The position numbers were made by a program, and so were the translations under genes. Below, piece after piece: positions 35,175-43,189 of a DNA stretch of 64,000 nt. The notes under the pieces are model-generated. The model searched no databases, was not told the DNA's origin, and saw nothing but the letters and a program-made list of their open reading frames with translations. The DNA lies in NCBI RefSeq assembly GCF_009905545.1, contig NZ_JAAALB010000012.1:1-64000 (forward strand). Reading direction: 5' to 3'. Position 1 is the stretch's first letter. Each line of letters begins with the position of its first letter. This DNA comes from Cellulophaga sp. BC115SP. GTDB taxonomy: Bacteria > Bacteroidota > Bacteroidia > Cytophagales > Spirosomataceae.

Positions 35175-37220
35175 ATGAGCGAATCACCAGAAAAAAGTAC
35201 CTTTTTTGACCTTCAAAAGTCTGGGTTAAATCAGTTTGGAAACATGGCCCTTGGCTGGTTTCTAACCATTCTTATTATTCGTCTTGTTGAGTTGATTTAT
35301 GGCAGTACAACTCAAAATATTAGCGATTCACTCATTTTTTTATGGGCAAGAGGTTCGTTGTATGACCTTATCTATTTTTCAAAATCTATTGTCTTTTTAG
35401 GGCTGCTTCATCAAGCTCTACTGTTTCTGTCTTCTAAGATTGCTAAAATTGTCATTTGGGTCATTATTTCAGCCTTGACATTATTGCATTTATCATTAAT
35501 GCAATATTTTTTGACAGCCTTAGTACCACTCGGTGCGGATTTATATAGTTATTCAATCGACGATATCAAACAAACCGTCGGAGCAGCAGGTGTTCCTGTA
35601 CTCGGAATGATTGGAATGATTGTAATCATTGGATTGCAATTTTTACTTTTCCGTACATTGACGCAAAAAGCTCCGATACATCGCATAGTTATTCCTTTAA
35701 CGATTTGGGGACTTGCCTTCGTTGTTTATTATTTTGATGTAGAACTACAAATACCAAGTCATCAATTTAGTAATGAATTTGATAACTATCTCACTTATAA
35801 CAAGTCTCTCTATTTCTCTAATTCGTCTTATGATTATTTTGTTGCTACCGACGACGAAGTAGATATCTATGCCGATAGTTACTTGGGCATTGGCGGTGCT
35901 TTACTTGGTGGCAATAACGAGATTTTGAAAGTAAATTATTTGGATGAAAACAATTACCCTTTCTTAAGAATAGATTCTACGCAGGATGTATTAGGTAATT
36001 TCTTCAATAAATCTCCTCAAAAACCTAATATCGTATTTCTATTAGTGGAAGGACTCGGTAGAGCTTTTACGGGCGAAGGCGCTTATCTGGGTAACTACAC
36101 CCCCTTTGTGGATTCTTTATCGCAGAAAAGTCTATATTGGAATAATTTCTTGAGTGAAGGGGGACGTACATTTGCTGTATTACCTTCTATTTTAGGCTCG
36201 CTACCTTTTGGAAAAAGTGGATTCAATGATTTAGGCAATAATATGCCCGTTAATAATTCATTAATTGGCATTATGAAACGTGCAGGTTATCATACCGCAT
36301 TTTATTATGGTGGCGATAGCAAGTTCGATAACATGAAGTTGTTTTTGCAAAAAGAAGGTATTGATCAAGTCAATGATGAGCCCACTTTTACAGGTTCTGG
36401 ATATCTAAAACTTCCCAAAACAGGTTCATTTACTTGGGGTTATGATGACAAAAGTTTGTTTAAACGATACTTTGATGTAAATGCCAATGAGACTAGCAAA
36501 CCTAGTTTTCAGGTTATCCTGACGGTTTCAACTCACAGTCCATTTTTAATTAATAATCAGAGTGTTTATACCCAAAAACTATTACAATATAGCCAAAGCC
36601 CTAAGGCTAGAATGAGTGCGTCACAGCAACAAAATGCCAAAGATTACACACAAATGCTTTCGACAGTAATTTATACCGACGAAGCTATTCGCGAGTTTTT
36701 TGAGAAATATAAAAAACGTAAAGATTTTGCTAACACCATTTTTGTCATTACTGGAGACCACCGTATGCCAGAAATTCCGATGGCAACTAAAATTGACCGT
36801 TTCCATGTGCCTTTGATTATTTACTCTCCGTTAGTAAAGCGTCCTGTGAAATTTGAATCTATTTCGACACACTTCGACATAGCGCCTACTATTGCAGCCT
36901 TTATGAACAAAAACTATGGTGTAGCAAAACCACTGGTTACCAATTGGATTGGTACAGGTATTGATACCGTCAGACAGTTCAGAAACGTACACTCTTATCC
37001 ATTGATGATGACAAAAGCACAAATGATTGATTTCATTTATGGAGATTACGTGTTGAACGGGACAGACTTGTATCAAATAGGACCAAATATGTCGATGACC
37101 CTAAGTCCAGAGAAAGACGCACAGTCGGCGGTGAAGGCTAATTTTGATATTTTCAAACAGAAAAACGAGAAAATTCAGAAAGGGACTAAGTTATTACCTG
37201 ATTCTGTTCGACTCAAATAA
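35175..37220 (+). CDS. LtaS-like membrane sulfatase-fold enzyme
   Basis: This is a 681-residue protein with about five N-terminal membrane helices (about 20-195) and an extracytoplasmic alkaline-phosphatase/sulfatase fold. The family parts are VFLLVEGLGRAFTG with the first metal Glu, EGGRTFAVLPSILGSLPFG with Thr332 as likely nucleophile, YGGDSKFDNM, LTVSTHSPF and VITGDHRMP with metal Asp and His. LtaS-type enzymes transfer phosphoglycerol or phosphoethanolamine onto polymers or lipids. In this setting it may decorate the exopolysaccharide; that is inference. It is divergent from the Hpt gene with 265 bases between, and ends at a strong bidirectional terminator. Confidence 0.82.
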   Translation: MSESPEKSTFFDLQKSGLNQFGNMALGWFLTILIIRLVELIYGSTTQNISDSLIFLWARGSLYDLIYFSKSIVFLGLLHQALLFLSSKIAKIVIWVIISALTLLHLSLMQYFLTALVPLGADLYSYSIDDIKQTVGAAGVPVLGMIGMIVIIGLQFLLFRTLTQKAPIHRIVIPLTIWGLAFVVYYFDVELQIPSHQFSNEFDNYLTYNKSLYFSNSSYDYFVATDDEVDIYADSYLGIGGALLGGNNEILKVNYLDENNYPFLRIDSTQDVLGNFFNKSPQKPNIVFLLVEGLGRAFTGEGAYLGNYTPFVDSLSQKSLYWNNFLSEGGRTFAVLPSILGSLPFGKSGFNDLGNNMPVNNSLIGIMKRAGYHTAFYYGGDSKFDNMKLFLQKEGIDQVNDEPTFTGSGYLKLPKTGSFTWGYDDKSLFKRYFDVNANETSKPSFQVILTVSTHSPFLINNQSVYTQKLLQYSQSPKARMSASQQQNAKDYTQMLSTVIYTDEAIREFFEKYKKRKDFANTIFVITGDHRMPEIPMATKIDRFHVPLIIYSPLVKRPVKFESISTHFDIAPTIAAFMNKNYGVAKPLVTNWIGTGIDTVRQFRNVHSYPLMMTKAQMIDFIYGDYVLNGTDLYQIGPNMSMTLSPEKDAQSAVKANFDIFKQKNEKIQKGTKLLPDSVRLK

Positions 37221-37232
37221 GTGATTAAACAA

Positions 37233-37268
37233 AAGAGGTTCTAAAACACATTCGTTTTAGAACCTCTT
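37233..37268. terminator. Bidirectional terminator
   Basis: AAGAGGTTCTAAAAC (37233-37247) and its exact complement (37254-37268) form a 15-bp stem with a 6-base loop. It lies between the convergent LtaS-like and HTH genes. Confidence 0.85.
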
Positions 37269-37285
37269 CTATTTAGGATTTTTTC

Positions 37286-37702
37286 CTATTTGCTCAATCG
37301 ATTTTTAACAAGCCTTTTTACCGTATCGATACTCACGGAAATGTCTAATTCTTGTAAAAGCTTTTTTTGTAGGGCTCTCAAATTAATTGATTCGTCTTTG
37401 AGGGCTTCTTCTATTACCTCCAAATGCTGAGGATTATCAAGTGATATGATTTGTTTTCGACCTTGGCCTTCTTTTCTAATCAAACCATTGAGTCCTTCCG
37501 ATAACCATGCTTTTTTCCAATTCACAAATGTATTTTCACTAATATTCATGAACTTTGCTACATTCTTTTGGTTCATTCCAAAATCGTTCAGCAAAAGCCC
37601 CTGACAACGCATACGAACCTCTGGCTTCGGATGATACATCGAAGTTTCTTGTAAAAGCTTTTTTTCCGATTCAGAAAGTTTAAGTGCTTCTCTTTTTTGC
37701 AT
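37286..37702 (-). CDS. Orphan helix-turn-helix protein, IS630-N-terminus-like
   Basis: The open frame reaches a GTG at 37735, but ATG 37702 is the better start, giving 138 residues. Residues about 35-75 form a helix-turn-helix (MNQKNVAKFMNISENTFVN with KKAW), followed by GLNGLIRK and a second helical winged region. This matches the DNA-binding N-terminal half of IS630-type transposases, but no DDE catalytic half follows. It may be an exapted transposase fragment or the orfA of a lost element. An inverted repeat lies just upstream (37712-37779). Confidence 0.6.
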   Translation of the reverse strand: MQKREALKLSESEKKLLQETSMYHPKPEVRMRCQGLLLNDFGMNQKNVAKFMNISENTFVNWKKAWLSEGLNGLIRKEGQGRKQIISLDNPQHLEVIEEALKDESINLRALQKKLLQELDISVSIDTVKRLVKNRLSK

Positions 37703-37711
37703 TTTACTCGT

Positions 37712-37779
37712 AAATCTAGCGTGATTTAGGTACACCTCATTTTTTCAAAGGATAACTTTACTGATTTTTTGCTAGATTT
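37712..37779. repeat. 9-bp inverted repeat flanking the HTH gene leader
   Basis: AAATCTAGC at 37712-37720 and GCTAGATTT at 37771-37779 are exact complements 50 bases apart. They could be operator half-sites of the HTH protein or an end of a lost element. Confidence 0.35.
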
Positions 37780-37787
37780 CCAAACCG

Positions 37788-38963
37788 TTACCTAATTTCC
37801 ACCTTTGATTGCACCTTTTCTTTATAGTAATCCTCTAAAATCTTGCTTGTGAGTGGTTGATATACCTCCCAAAAGAAGCCCTTACGTTCTGAAACCGACT
37901 CATCTTGTACAAACCAAGGCGCAATATACTCAATCCACTTAAAGTAGGTAGAGAACATTCCGATAGGATTATCACTAAAATCTCCAGCAAAATAGCTGAA
38001 ATGATAGTCGTCTCCTTTATGAATAATTACCGCAGGAAATTTTGATGGAATCCCGTAGCGCTGTAGTTCTTTTGTCCCTTGCGAATTGGCATATACTTGG
38101 TGATAAGCCATTACTTTATTCATTTTAGGATTATTCTTCAATACATCAAACCAATATGGATACTTGATGCTTTCTGGTAACCCATATACCTCCTGACCTT
38201 CGTTGGTACTTACCATAAAAGGCACTTCGTTGGTCAGATGCGTTTCGTTTTCTAATACCACTACTTGGTCTTTTTCTGAAACAAATGCAACACCTGATTT
38301 TTTAAATGGCCATGAACCTCTTTGCTTGATATAGTTGCGAACCAACCATTTTGGTAACTCAACATTTACTGTTGTGTCAAGAGAGTCAAAATATCGGCCT
38401 ATCCAACCTGTCCATTGAACACCAAAGTCATTTTCAAACTCTTCACGAAGATATGGCGCTGTAGGTGAATTAATATCATTGAATTCCATCATGACAAGCT
38501 TTTTCTGTTGCTTCATATTTTTGAGCAAAGTCAAATCTTGTTCAGACATCCCTCCATACAAAATTCCAGAACGCTCGGTTTGACTTTTTCCAGCAAACCA
38601 TTCCTGACGATAAATACCGTAAGTATCGGTAAAAAATGCTACATCAGAATCTTTGCTAAGCTGCTCTAGCTGCGAACTCGAAAAACGTTCCAAGCCTTTT
38701 ACCTGATACTTTTGGTCGTCTTTCGGAAAAAAGCCAAAGTAATCACTAATTTGATACAATTTGGTGCTAGTTTTGGTGAACCGCTTATGTTTTAGCATCC
38801 AAATCAAAGAAATATGTTCTTGTCCGTCGGGCGTAAGAACAGTTTTATCAACGGTGGCTACCACCATTTTTCTTTTGGGAGTAAAACACCAAGCCAACCA
38901 CATCCAAAGCGGTGCGCTAATAATAACAAGTAATACTAATTTAATCCAAGAAAATTTCTTCAT
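37788..38963 (-). CDS. Membrane-anchored extracytoplasmic protein, unrecognised
   Basis: This is a 391-residue protein with one N-terminal membrane helix (about 7-27) and a large outer part. I do not recognise a family. Seen in it are AFFTDTYGIYRQEW, SGILYGGMSEQDLTLLKNM and KKLVMMEFNDINSPT, which resemble the alternation of a Rossmann-like or class-I amidotransferase-like fold. A late aromatic segment has YWFDVL and HFSYFAGDFSD. It starts 5 bases after the YaiO-type gene, so the two are an operon. A job in handling or modifying the exported polysaccharide is likely only from context. Confidence 0.6.
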   Translation of the reverse strand: MKKFSWIKLVLLVIISAPLWMWLAWCFTPKRKMVVATVDKTVLTPDGQEHISLIWMLKHKRFTKTSTKLYQISDYFGFFPKDDQKYQVKGLERFSSSQLEQLSKDSDVAFFTDTYGIYRQEWFAGKSQTERSGILYGGMSEQDLTLLKNMKQQKKLVMMEFNDINSPTAPYLREEFENDFGVQWTGWIGRYFDSLDTTVNVELPKWLVRNYIKQRGSWPFKKSGVAFVSEKDQVVVLENETHLTNEVPFMVSTNEGQEVYGLPESIKYPYWFDVLKNNPKMNKVMAYHQVYANSQGTKELQRYGIPSKFPAVIIHKGDDYHFSYFAGDFSDNPIGMFSTYFKWIEYIAPWFVQDESVSERKGFFWEVYQPLTSKILEDYYKEKVQSKVEIR

Positions 38964-38968
38964 TTTAC

Positions 38969-40231
38969 CTAAAGCTTTCTGCGAATGCTAATACCAATAT
39001 CATATTGATTACCGTTGACTCTTTGACTCAAATCCTCATTGAACCAAGATGCGCTAAGCGCTAGCGTTGTTTTTTCCTTAATTACTTTACTGTAGCCAAG
39101 ATTTATTTTGAAAGTATTGAGCTTTCTTCCTCCCTCTAACAATACATTACGACTCTCGTCAGGCGAAATACCTGTTCCTATTCCAAAAGATAAGAAATCA
39201 AATGAGCCCCCAAAATAATATCGAGTTGTAAAGGTATAGCTCTGTGAAATATCGCTATTGCTCGGCACTAAAAACGCTCGCAAATTGAACCAATAATTAC
39301 CGATGTACTTACCAAGTGACCCAGTGTAAATCCACGTTTCGTCAGAAAACTTTAAGTAGCGATACCCAATTTCTCCTTCAAAGCTTTTGGGTAGATTAGC
39401 GTACAGTGAAAACCCATTTCTAAAAGTTGGAAAAACAGGCAAACTAGGCGAGTAACCAAAATTGACATAAGTGTAAAAGGTTTTGCTAATGCGAGGATAG
39501 CCATCTACCTCAAACTGGACGCCATCGTCACCGAATCTTTTGGCATGAGTAACGCGACCTATAAACGAACCTACTTGTGAGCCTCTGCTAACAGAAATAC
39601 TAGTCAAATGCCAAGGTTGTTCGTGTAAGGAAGAATTGTAATTTTTATCAAAATAGAAAAAATCATAGGACAAAGTCGCAAACACTTGCCTCGAATTATC
39701 TTGCATACGCGCTGCCAAAGTACGAGCTTCGGTATTCTGAGGTTCGCGTTTGATAACTCCATTAACAATTGAAAGCCCCTCATCAAATTTTTTCAAATCT
39801 TTCAAGGCTTTTGCTTTTTTCAGTAATATCTCGGTATCGTTTGGATAATAACCTAGGGTTGTTTCGCAAATACTGAGCGCCTCTTGAGGATGGTCGTTCC
39901 AATATTCTAAATCAATCATGGAACTAAGCGCTTCTTTATTTTTTGGATTAACAGAAAGTACTTGTCCTAGTTCGGCACGGGCACTATCAGTCTTGTCTGT
40001 CCAAATGTATATCCTTCCCAAAAACACTCTTATGTCTTGGTAATCAGGGCTTTTTTTGAGTGCCTGTTGGCAGTACGATACGGCAAGGGGGTAATTTTTT
40101 TGTTCAAATGCAGCGGTTCGAGCCAATTTGAAAAGCTCGTCGGAGTCAAGTGTGGGAGCTTGCGAGTAACTTTGAAAACAAAGACTCGATAAAGTAAGAA
40201 ATAATAAAAGATACTTTGAGAGTAATTTCAT
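38969..40231 (-). CDS. YaiO-type outer-membrane beta-barrel with N-terminal TPR
   Basis: I use ATG 40231; the longer frame to 40264 begins with TTG. The 420-residue protein has a signal (1-24) and TPR-like helical repeats (about 25-165, with PDYQDIRVFLGRIYIWT and PNDTEILLKKAKALK). A beta-barrel region (about 175-420) ends in GISIRRKL. Barrel strands such as YGYRYLKFSDETWIYTG type sequences match the YaiO family. In E. coli yaiO lies next to a GT2 gene. It probably forms the outer-membrane exit or anchor for the polymer made by the glycosyltransferase at 31474. Confidence 0.8.
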   Translation of the reverse strand: MKLLSKYLLLFLTLSSLCFQSYSQAPTLDSDELFKLARTAAFEQKNYPLAVSYCQQALKKSPDYQDIRVFLGRIYIWTDKTDSARAELGQVLSVNPKNKEALSSMIDLEYWNDHPQEALSICETTLGYYPNDTEILLKKAKALKDLKKFDEGLSIVNGVIKREPQNTEARTLAARMQDNSRQVFATLSYDFFYFDKNYNSSLHEQPWHLTSISVSRGSQVGSFIGRVTHAKRFGDDGVQFEVDGYPRISKTFYTYVNFGYSPSLPVFPTFRNGFSLYANLPKSFEGEIGYRYLKFSDETWIYTGSLGKYIGNYWFNLRAFLVPSNSDISQSYTFTTRYYFGGSFDFLSFGIGTGISPDESRNVLLEGGRKLNTFKINLGYSKVIKEKTTLALSASWFNEDLSQRVNGNQYDIGISIRRKL

Positions 40232-40272
40232 AAAAGTAAGTTTTGAAATTGGGCAATAGTTCAAAAACTAGG

Positions 40273-40412
40273 TATGCTAGGAAACCCAATCATAAACATT
40301 AAAATATCAGAAATATTGCGAGAAAATGGACTCTTAATACTCTAGCAAATTTTATGCTATTATCATGATTTTTTAACGTTCAGGAAAATAAAATTACGGG
40401 CTTCCTAGCATA
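40273..40412. repeat. Long-range inverted repeat upstream of the YaiO operon
   Basis: TATGCTAGGAA (40273-40283) and TTCCTAGCATA (40402-40412) are exact complements 118 bases apart. Inner CCC and GGG triplets are one base further in. The purpose is unknown; the segment includes the leader of the YaiO gene and the 3' side of the GAF gene. Confidence 0.4.
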
Positions 40413-40438
40413 TATCAAACATATTGCCAAAATCTTAC

Positions 40439-42769
40439 CTAAACTTCTACTCTCAGCGCTTTGAGACCGTAGACACCTTGCATCTCTTCTAATTCGAGGT
40501 GTTCGACCTTACCAGAAAGAATATTTTTACTTTGAAGATATGTGATATAACTTACATATTCTTCAGCGTCTTTATGGTTGGCATACACCATGGCTATCTT
40601 GCCAGGCTGTGTCAATCGTTCGCCAGTGTTTTTTATTAGAGCTTTGTCGATACGCTTTTTCATAATCTCGTATCGTAGGTTATAAGCTCCTTCCGTATCA
40701 AAACGACGTTCGTCTTTTCTGAAACTAATATCAATCGGATTACTGTGAATCAAAATCAGTTGCGTAGTATGCAAAGGCACAGGCAACTGTGGGATCAAAT
40801 CTTCAGTCATTTTCACAATTTTAGCCATTGAAATCAATTGCCACAATCGTAAGTTTTTCAAATACAGTGGATTAAACGGTTTATTTGGAGCTATACTTTG
40901 TCCGATATAGATATTGTATTCGACACCATCCGTTTTATACTTTTCGAAATAGTTTGGATAAGCTTCTTGCAAGATTTCTCTTTCTTCTTCCAAAAAATTA
41001 TTAATCGTTGCATTGATTTTGGTCAGGCTATCCTCAAAGGCATTTCGATGTGTAAAAATATGCTGATGGAAGGGCTCAGTCTTAGCAAAATATGCTGCAA
41101 TGGCTTCGCTCGCTTTGCCTTTTTCTCCTTGCAAATGTTTGAATATGGGTTGTATTTCTTCTTCAAAATAAAAGTTGATATTCATTTCTTCATCAGGTAA
41201 AATTCCTTCAGAAATTTTTTGAATAAAACCGTCATTTTTGAAATTCAATTCATCCAATAAGGGTAAAACAAATTCATTTCGTAATACCTCCAAGGTCTCC
41301 TGAATCAGTAAAAGCTGCTCCATAAAGTCTTGTTGTAAGGCTTTATTTCGTTCAATAGAAGAGTTACGAATGTCAATAGCGCCATATAGTGGATATACTT
41401 TTTCAAAAACCACATTGCCCATAGGCTGTTTGGTGGTAGCTCTATTTTTGAGATATTCCCATGCGACTTCGTTAAACTTCCACTCTACAGAAGGTTGTAA
41501 AGAGGTAAATTTTTGCTTTATCAATCGTTCTATTTTATCATCAAAATTCTTGATGTGATAGTCTAAAGCTTGTTCCAAAATTGGTAATACACTATTGATT
41601 TTATTGAGTGATTCATGCGATAATTCAGAAACACTCGCAGAGGCAATCTCCAAAACTCCAAGCATACGGTCTTGAGACTGAATCGGATACATCAAATAGC
41701 TTTTGAATCCCTGCTCAATTAAATAGCCAGCGATACTTGTCTCTTCATTGAGCAAATTAGGAATAAAAACTACATGTGGATATTGTAAAAATTTGTCATA
41801 AGCTTTTTGAAATTCTTCATAATAAATACTTGAAACTGGGGGCGTAATAAACATCGTACCACGATGATACTCATGAGCATTCACATAGGTATCATTTAGC
41901 CGCAAGTATGGAATGAGATTTACTTGGACATTAGCAGTTCCCAATAGTACTTTGATGGTTTCGCTCAAGGCGCTATAACTAACTTCTTCTTTTTCTGAAG
42001 GCATTCTGAGAACGATATTCTTCATTTCATGAAGACAAGTCTCGGCAGTTATGTCTTTAACCGTAATTAAACCAAATCCTTCAAATTCGAATTGGTTGAG
42101 CGGTAATAATCGTTGAAGGGTCTCTAAATCTATAATTTCATTTTTCCCATCACACACCAAGCCACCCTCAAGTTTTGGCAAAGGCTCTGTTCCGATGTAG
42201 TTGACATCCAAAAAGCGTTTGTCAGGCTTGATAAGGTAATGTGTTAGCAATCCCGTTTTTTTATTGAAAAAAGAATACGGTACTTCTTCATTCATATCCA
42301 CCTTAATACCATAGTATTTTCCCAAAATCCATTTGTATGCATGATGCAATTTGGTACTATTGATTTTCTGGATATGCTCTGATTCTTTAACTAAAATTTT
42401 ACCTGAATCTTTATCAATAAAAATATCTTCAAATGCCTCTGAATAGTAAAAAAAGCGAATATGAACAGGATAGCTAAGCGCAAAAATCTCCTTATCATTT
42501 TCAGAAAGCAATGGAAAAATAACGGTTTTGAGTAGGCTTAAAACCTCTGGATATTTCTGAAGAATCTGAGTATCATAGATGGGCTCTTGAAGTTCAGGAT
42601 ATTGCTCTAATTGGTTCAAGACCTCTTCGTAAATCCTCTTGAGAATCCCCTCTGAGGATTGGGCATATTCTTTTAAGAGTCGAAAAAACGGGCGAAAAGA
42701 AAGCTTGGTCGATACAAACTCCTCGACAGTTAATAAGTCTAATTCACATTCTGGTACTAGCGTGTTCAT
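40439..42769 (-). CDS. Large cytosolic GAF-domain protein, unknown
   Basis: This is a 776-residue protein with no signal or membrane helix. A GAF-like domain lies at about 260-405 (PHVVFIPNLLNEETSIAGYLIEQGFKSYLMYPIQSQDRMLGVLEIAS). The N-terminal (1-250) and C-terminal (420-776) parts are helical and I do not recognise them. Related GAF proteins occur across Cytophagales, without known function. It lacks a kinase, cyclase or phosphodiesterase domain. It stands alone, with 420 bases of non-coding DNA upstream. A signal-integrating or scaffolding role is possible. Confidence 0.7.
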   Translation of the reverse strand: MNTLVPECELDLLTVEEFVSTKLSFRPFFRLLKEYAQSSEGILKRIYEEVLNQLEQYPELQEPIYDTQILQKYPEVLSLLKTVIFPLLSENDKEIFALSYPVHIRFFYYSEAFEDIFIDKDSGKILVKESEHIQKINSTKLHHAYKWILGKYYGIKVDMNEEVPYSFFNKKTGLLTHYLIKPDKRFLDVNYIGTEPLPKLEGGLVCDGKNEIIDLETLQRLLPLNQFEFEGFGLITVKDITAETCLHEMKNIVLRMPSEKEEVSYSALSETIKVLLGTANVQVNLIPYLRLNDTYVNAHEYHRGTMFITPPVSSIYYEEFQKAYDKFLQYPHVVFIPNLLNEETSIAGYLIEQGFKSYLMYPIQSQDRMLGVLEIASASVSELSHESLNKINSVLPILEQALDYHIKNFDDKIERLIKQKFTSLQPSVEWKFNEVAWEYLKNRATTKQPMGNVVFEKVYPLYGAIDIRNSSIERNKALQQDFMEQLLLIQETLEVLRNEFVLPLLDELNFKNDGFIQKISEGILPDEEMNINFYFEEEIQPIFKHLQGEKGKASEAIAAYFAKTEPFHQHIFTHRNAFEDSLTKINATINNFLEEEREILQEAYPNYFEKYKTDGVEYNIYIGQSIAPNKPFNPLYLKNLRLWQLISMAKIVKMTEDLIPQLPVPLHTTQLILIHSNPIDISFRKDERRFDTEGAYNLRYEIMKKRIDKALIKNTGERLTQPGKIAMVYANHKDAEEYVSYITYLQSKNILSGKVEHLELEEMQGVYGLKALRVEV

Positions 42770-43189
42770 TGTTGTTGTTGCCTCTACGGCATTCCTTGCT
42801 GCGATTAATTAATTCTACCCCCACTAAACTACTCTCCTAAATCACAAAATAGATATCCTTGGCGTGATATAACTCTAAGGTAATCAACATTTTACTATTA
42901 TAAAACAATAGAAAATGTAATACTATCTTTTTATAACAATCATTCATAAAATAGAGATCCTGTCTTTCACTGGCGAAAAGAAATAGGCTTTTATTTTGAT
43001 TGAAATGGTTTCGAGATCTGTGTATAAATGAATAGAGCAGCTTGCTGTAAAATTTAGTTATTTTATCAAACTATAAGCCGCCACCAATCCTCTATCACAC
43101 TTAAGTGGGTTTCGTAAGAATGAAACAAATGTTAACTCCAAAAAAGTTTATTTCTTGTAATTATCTTGTAATGATTATAAAAAATATTG
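42770..43189. other. Intergenic region, no gene seen
   Basis: This 420-base AT-rich gap separates the GAF gene from the metallophosphoesterase gene, both on the minus strand. It must hold the GAF promoter and the upstream terminator, but I see no convincing TAnnTTTG box, strong hairpin, RNA gene or ORF. Confidence 0.6.

Noticed and set aside
40273-40412. Complete MITE
   Set aside because: Only an 11-bp inverted repeat is seen; there is no clear target duplication and no second copy in the window.
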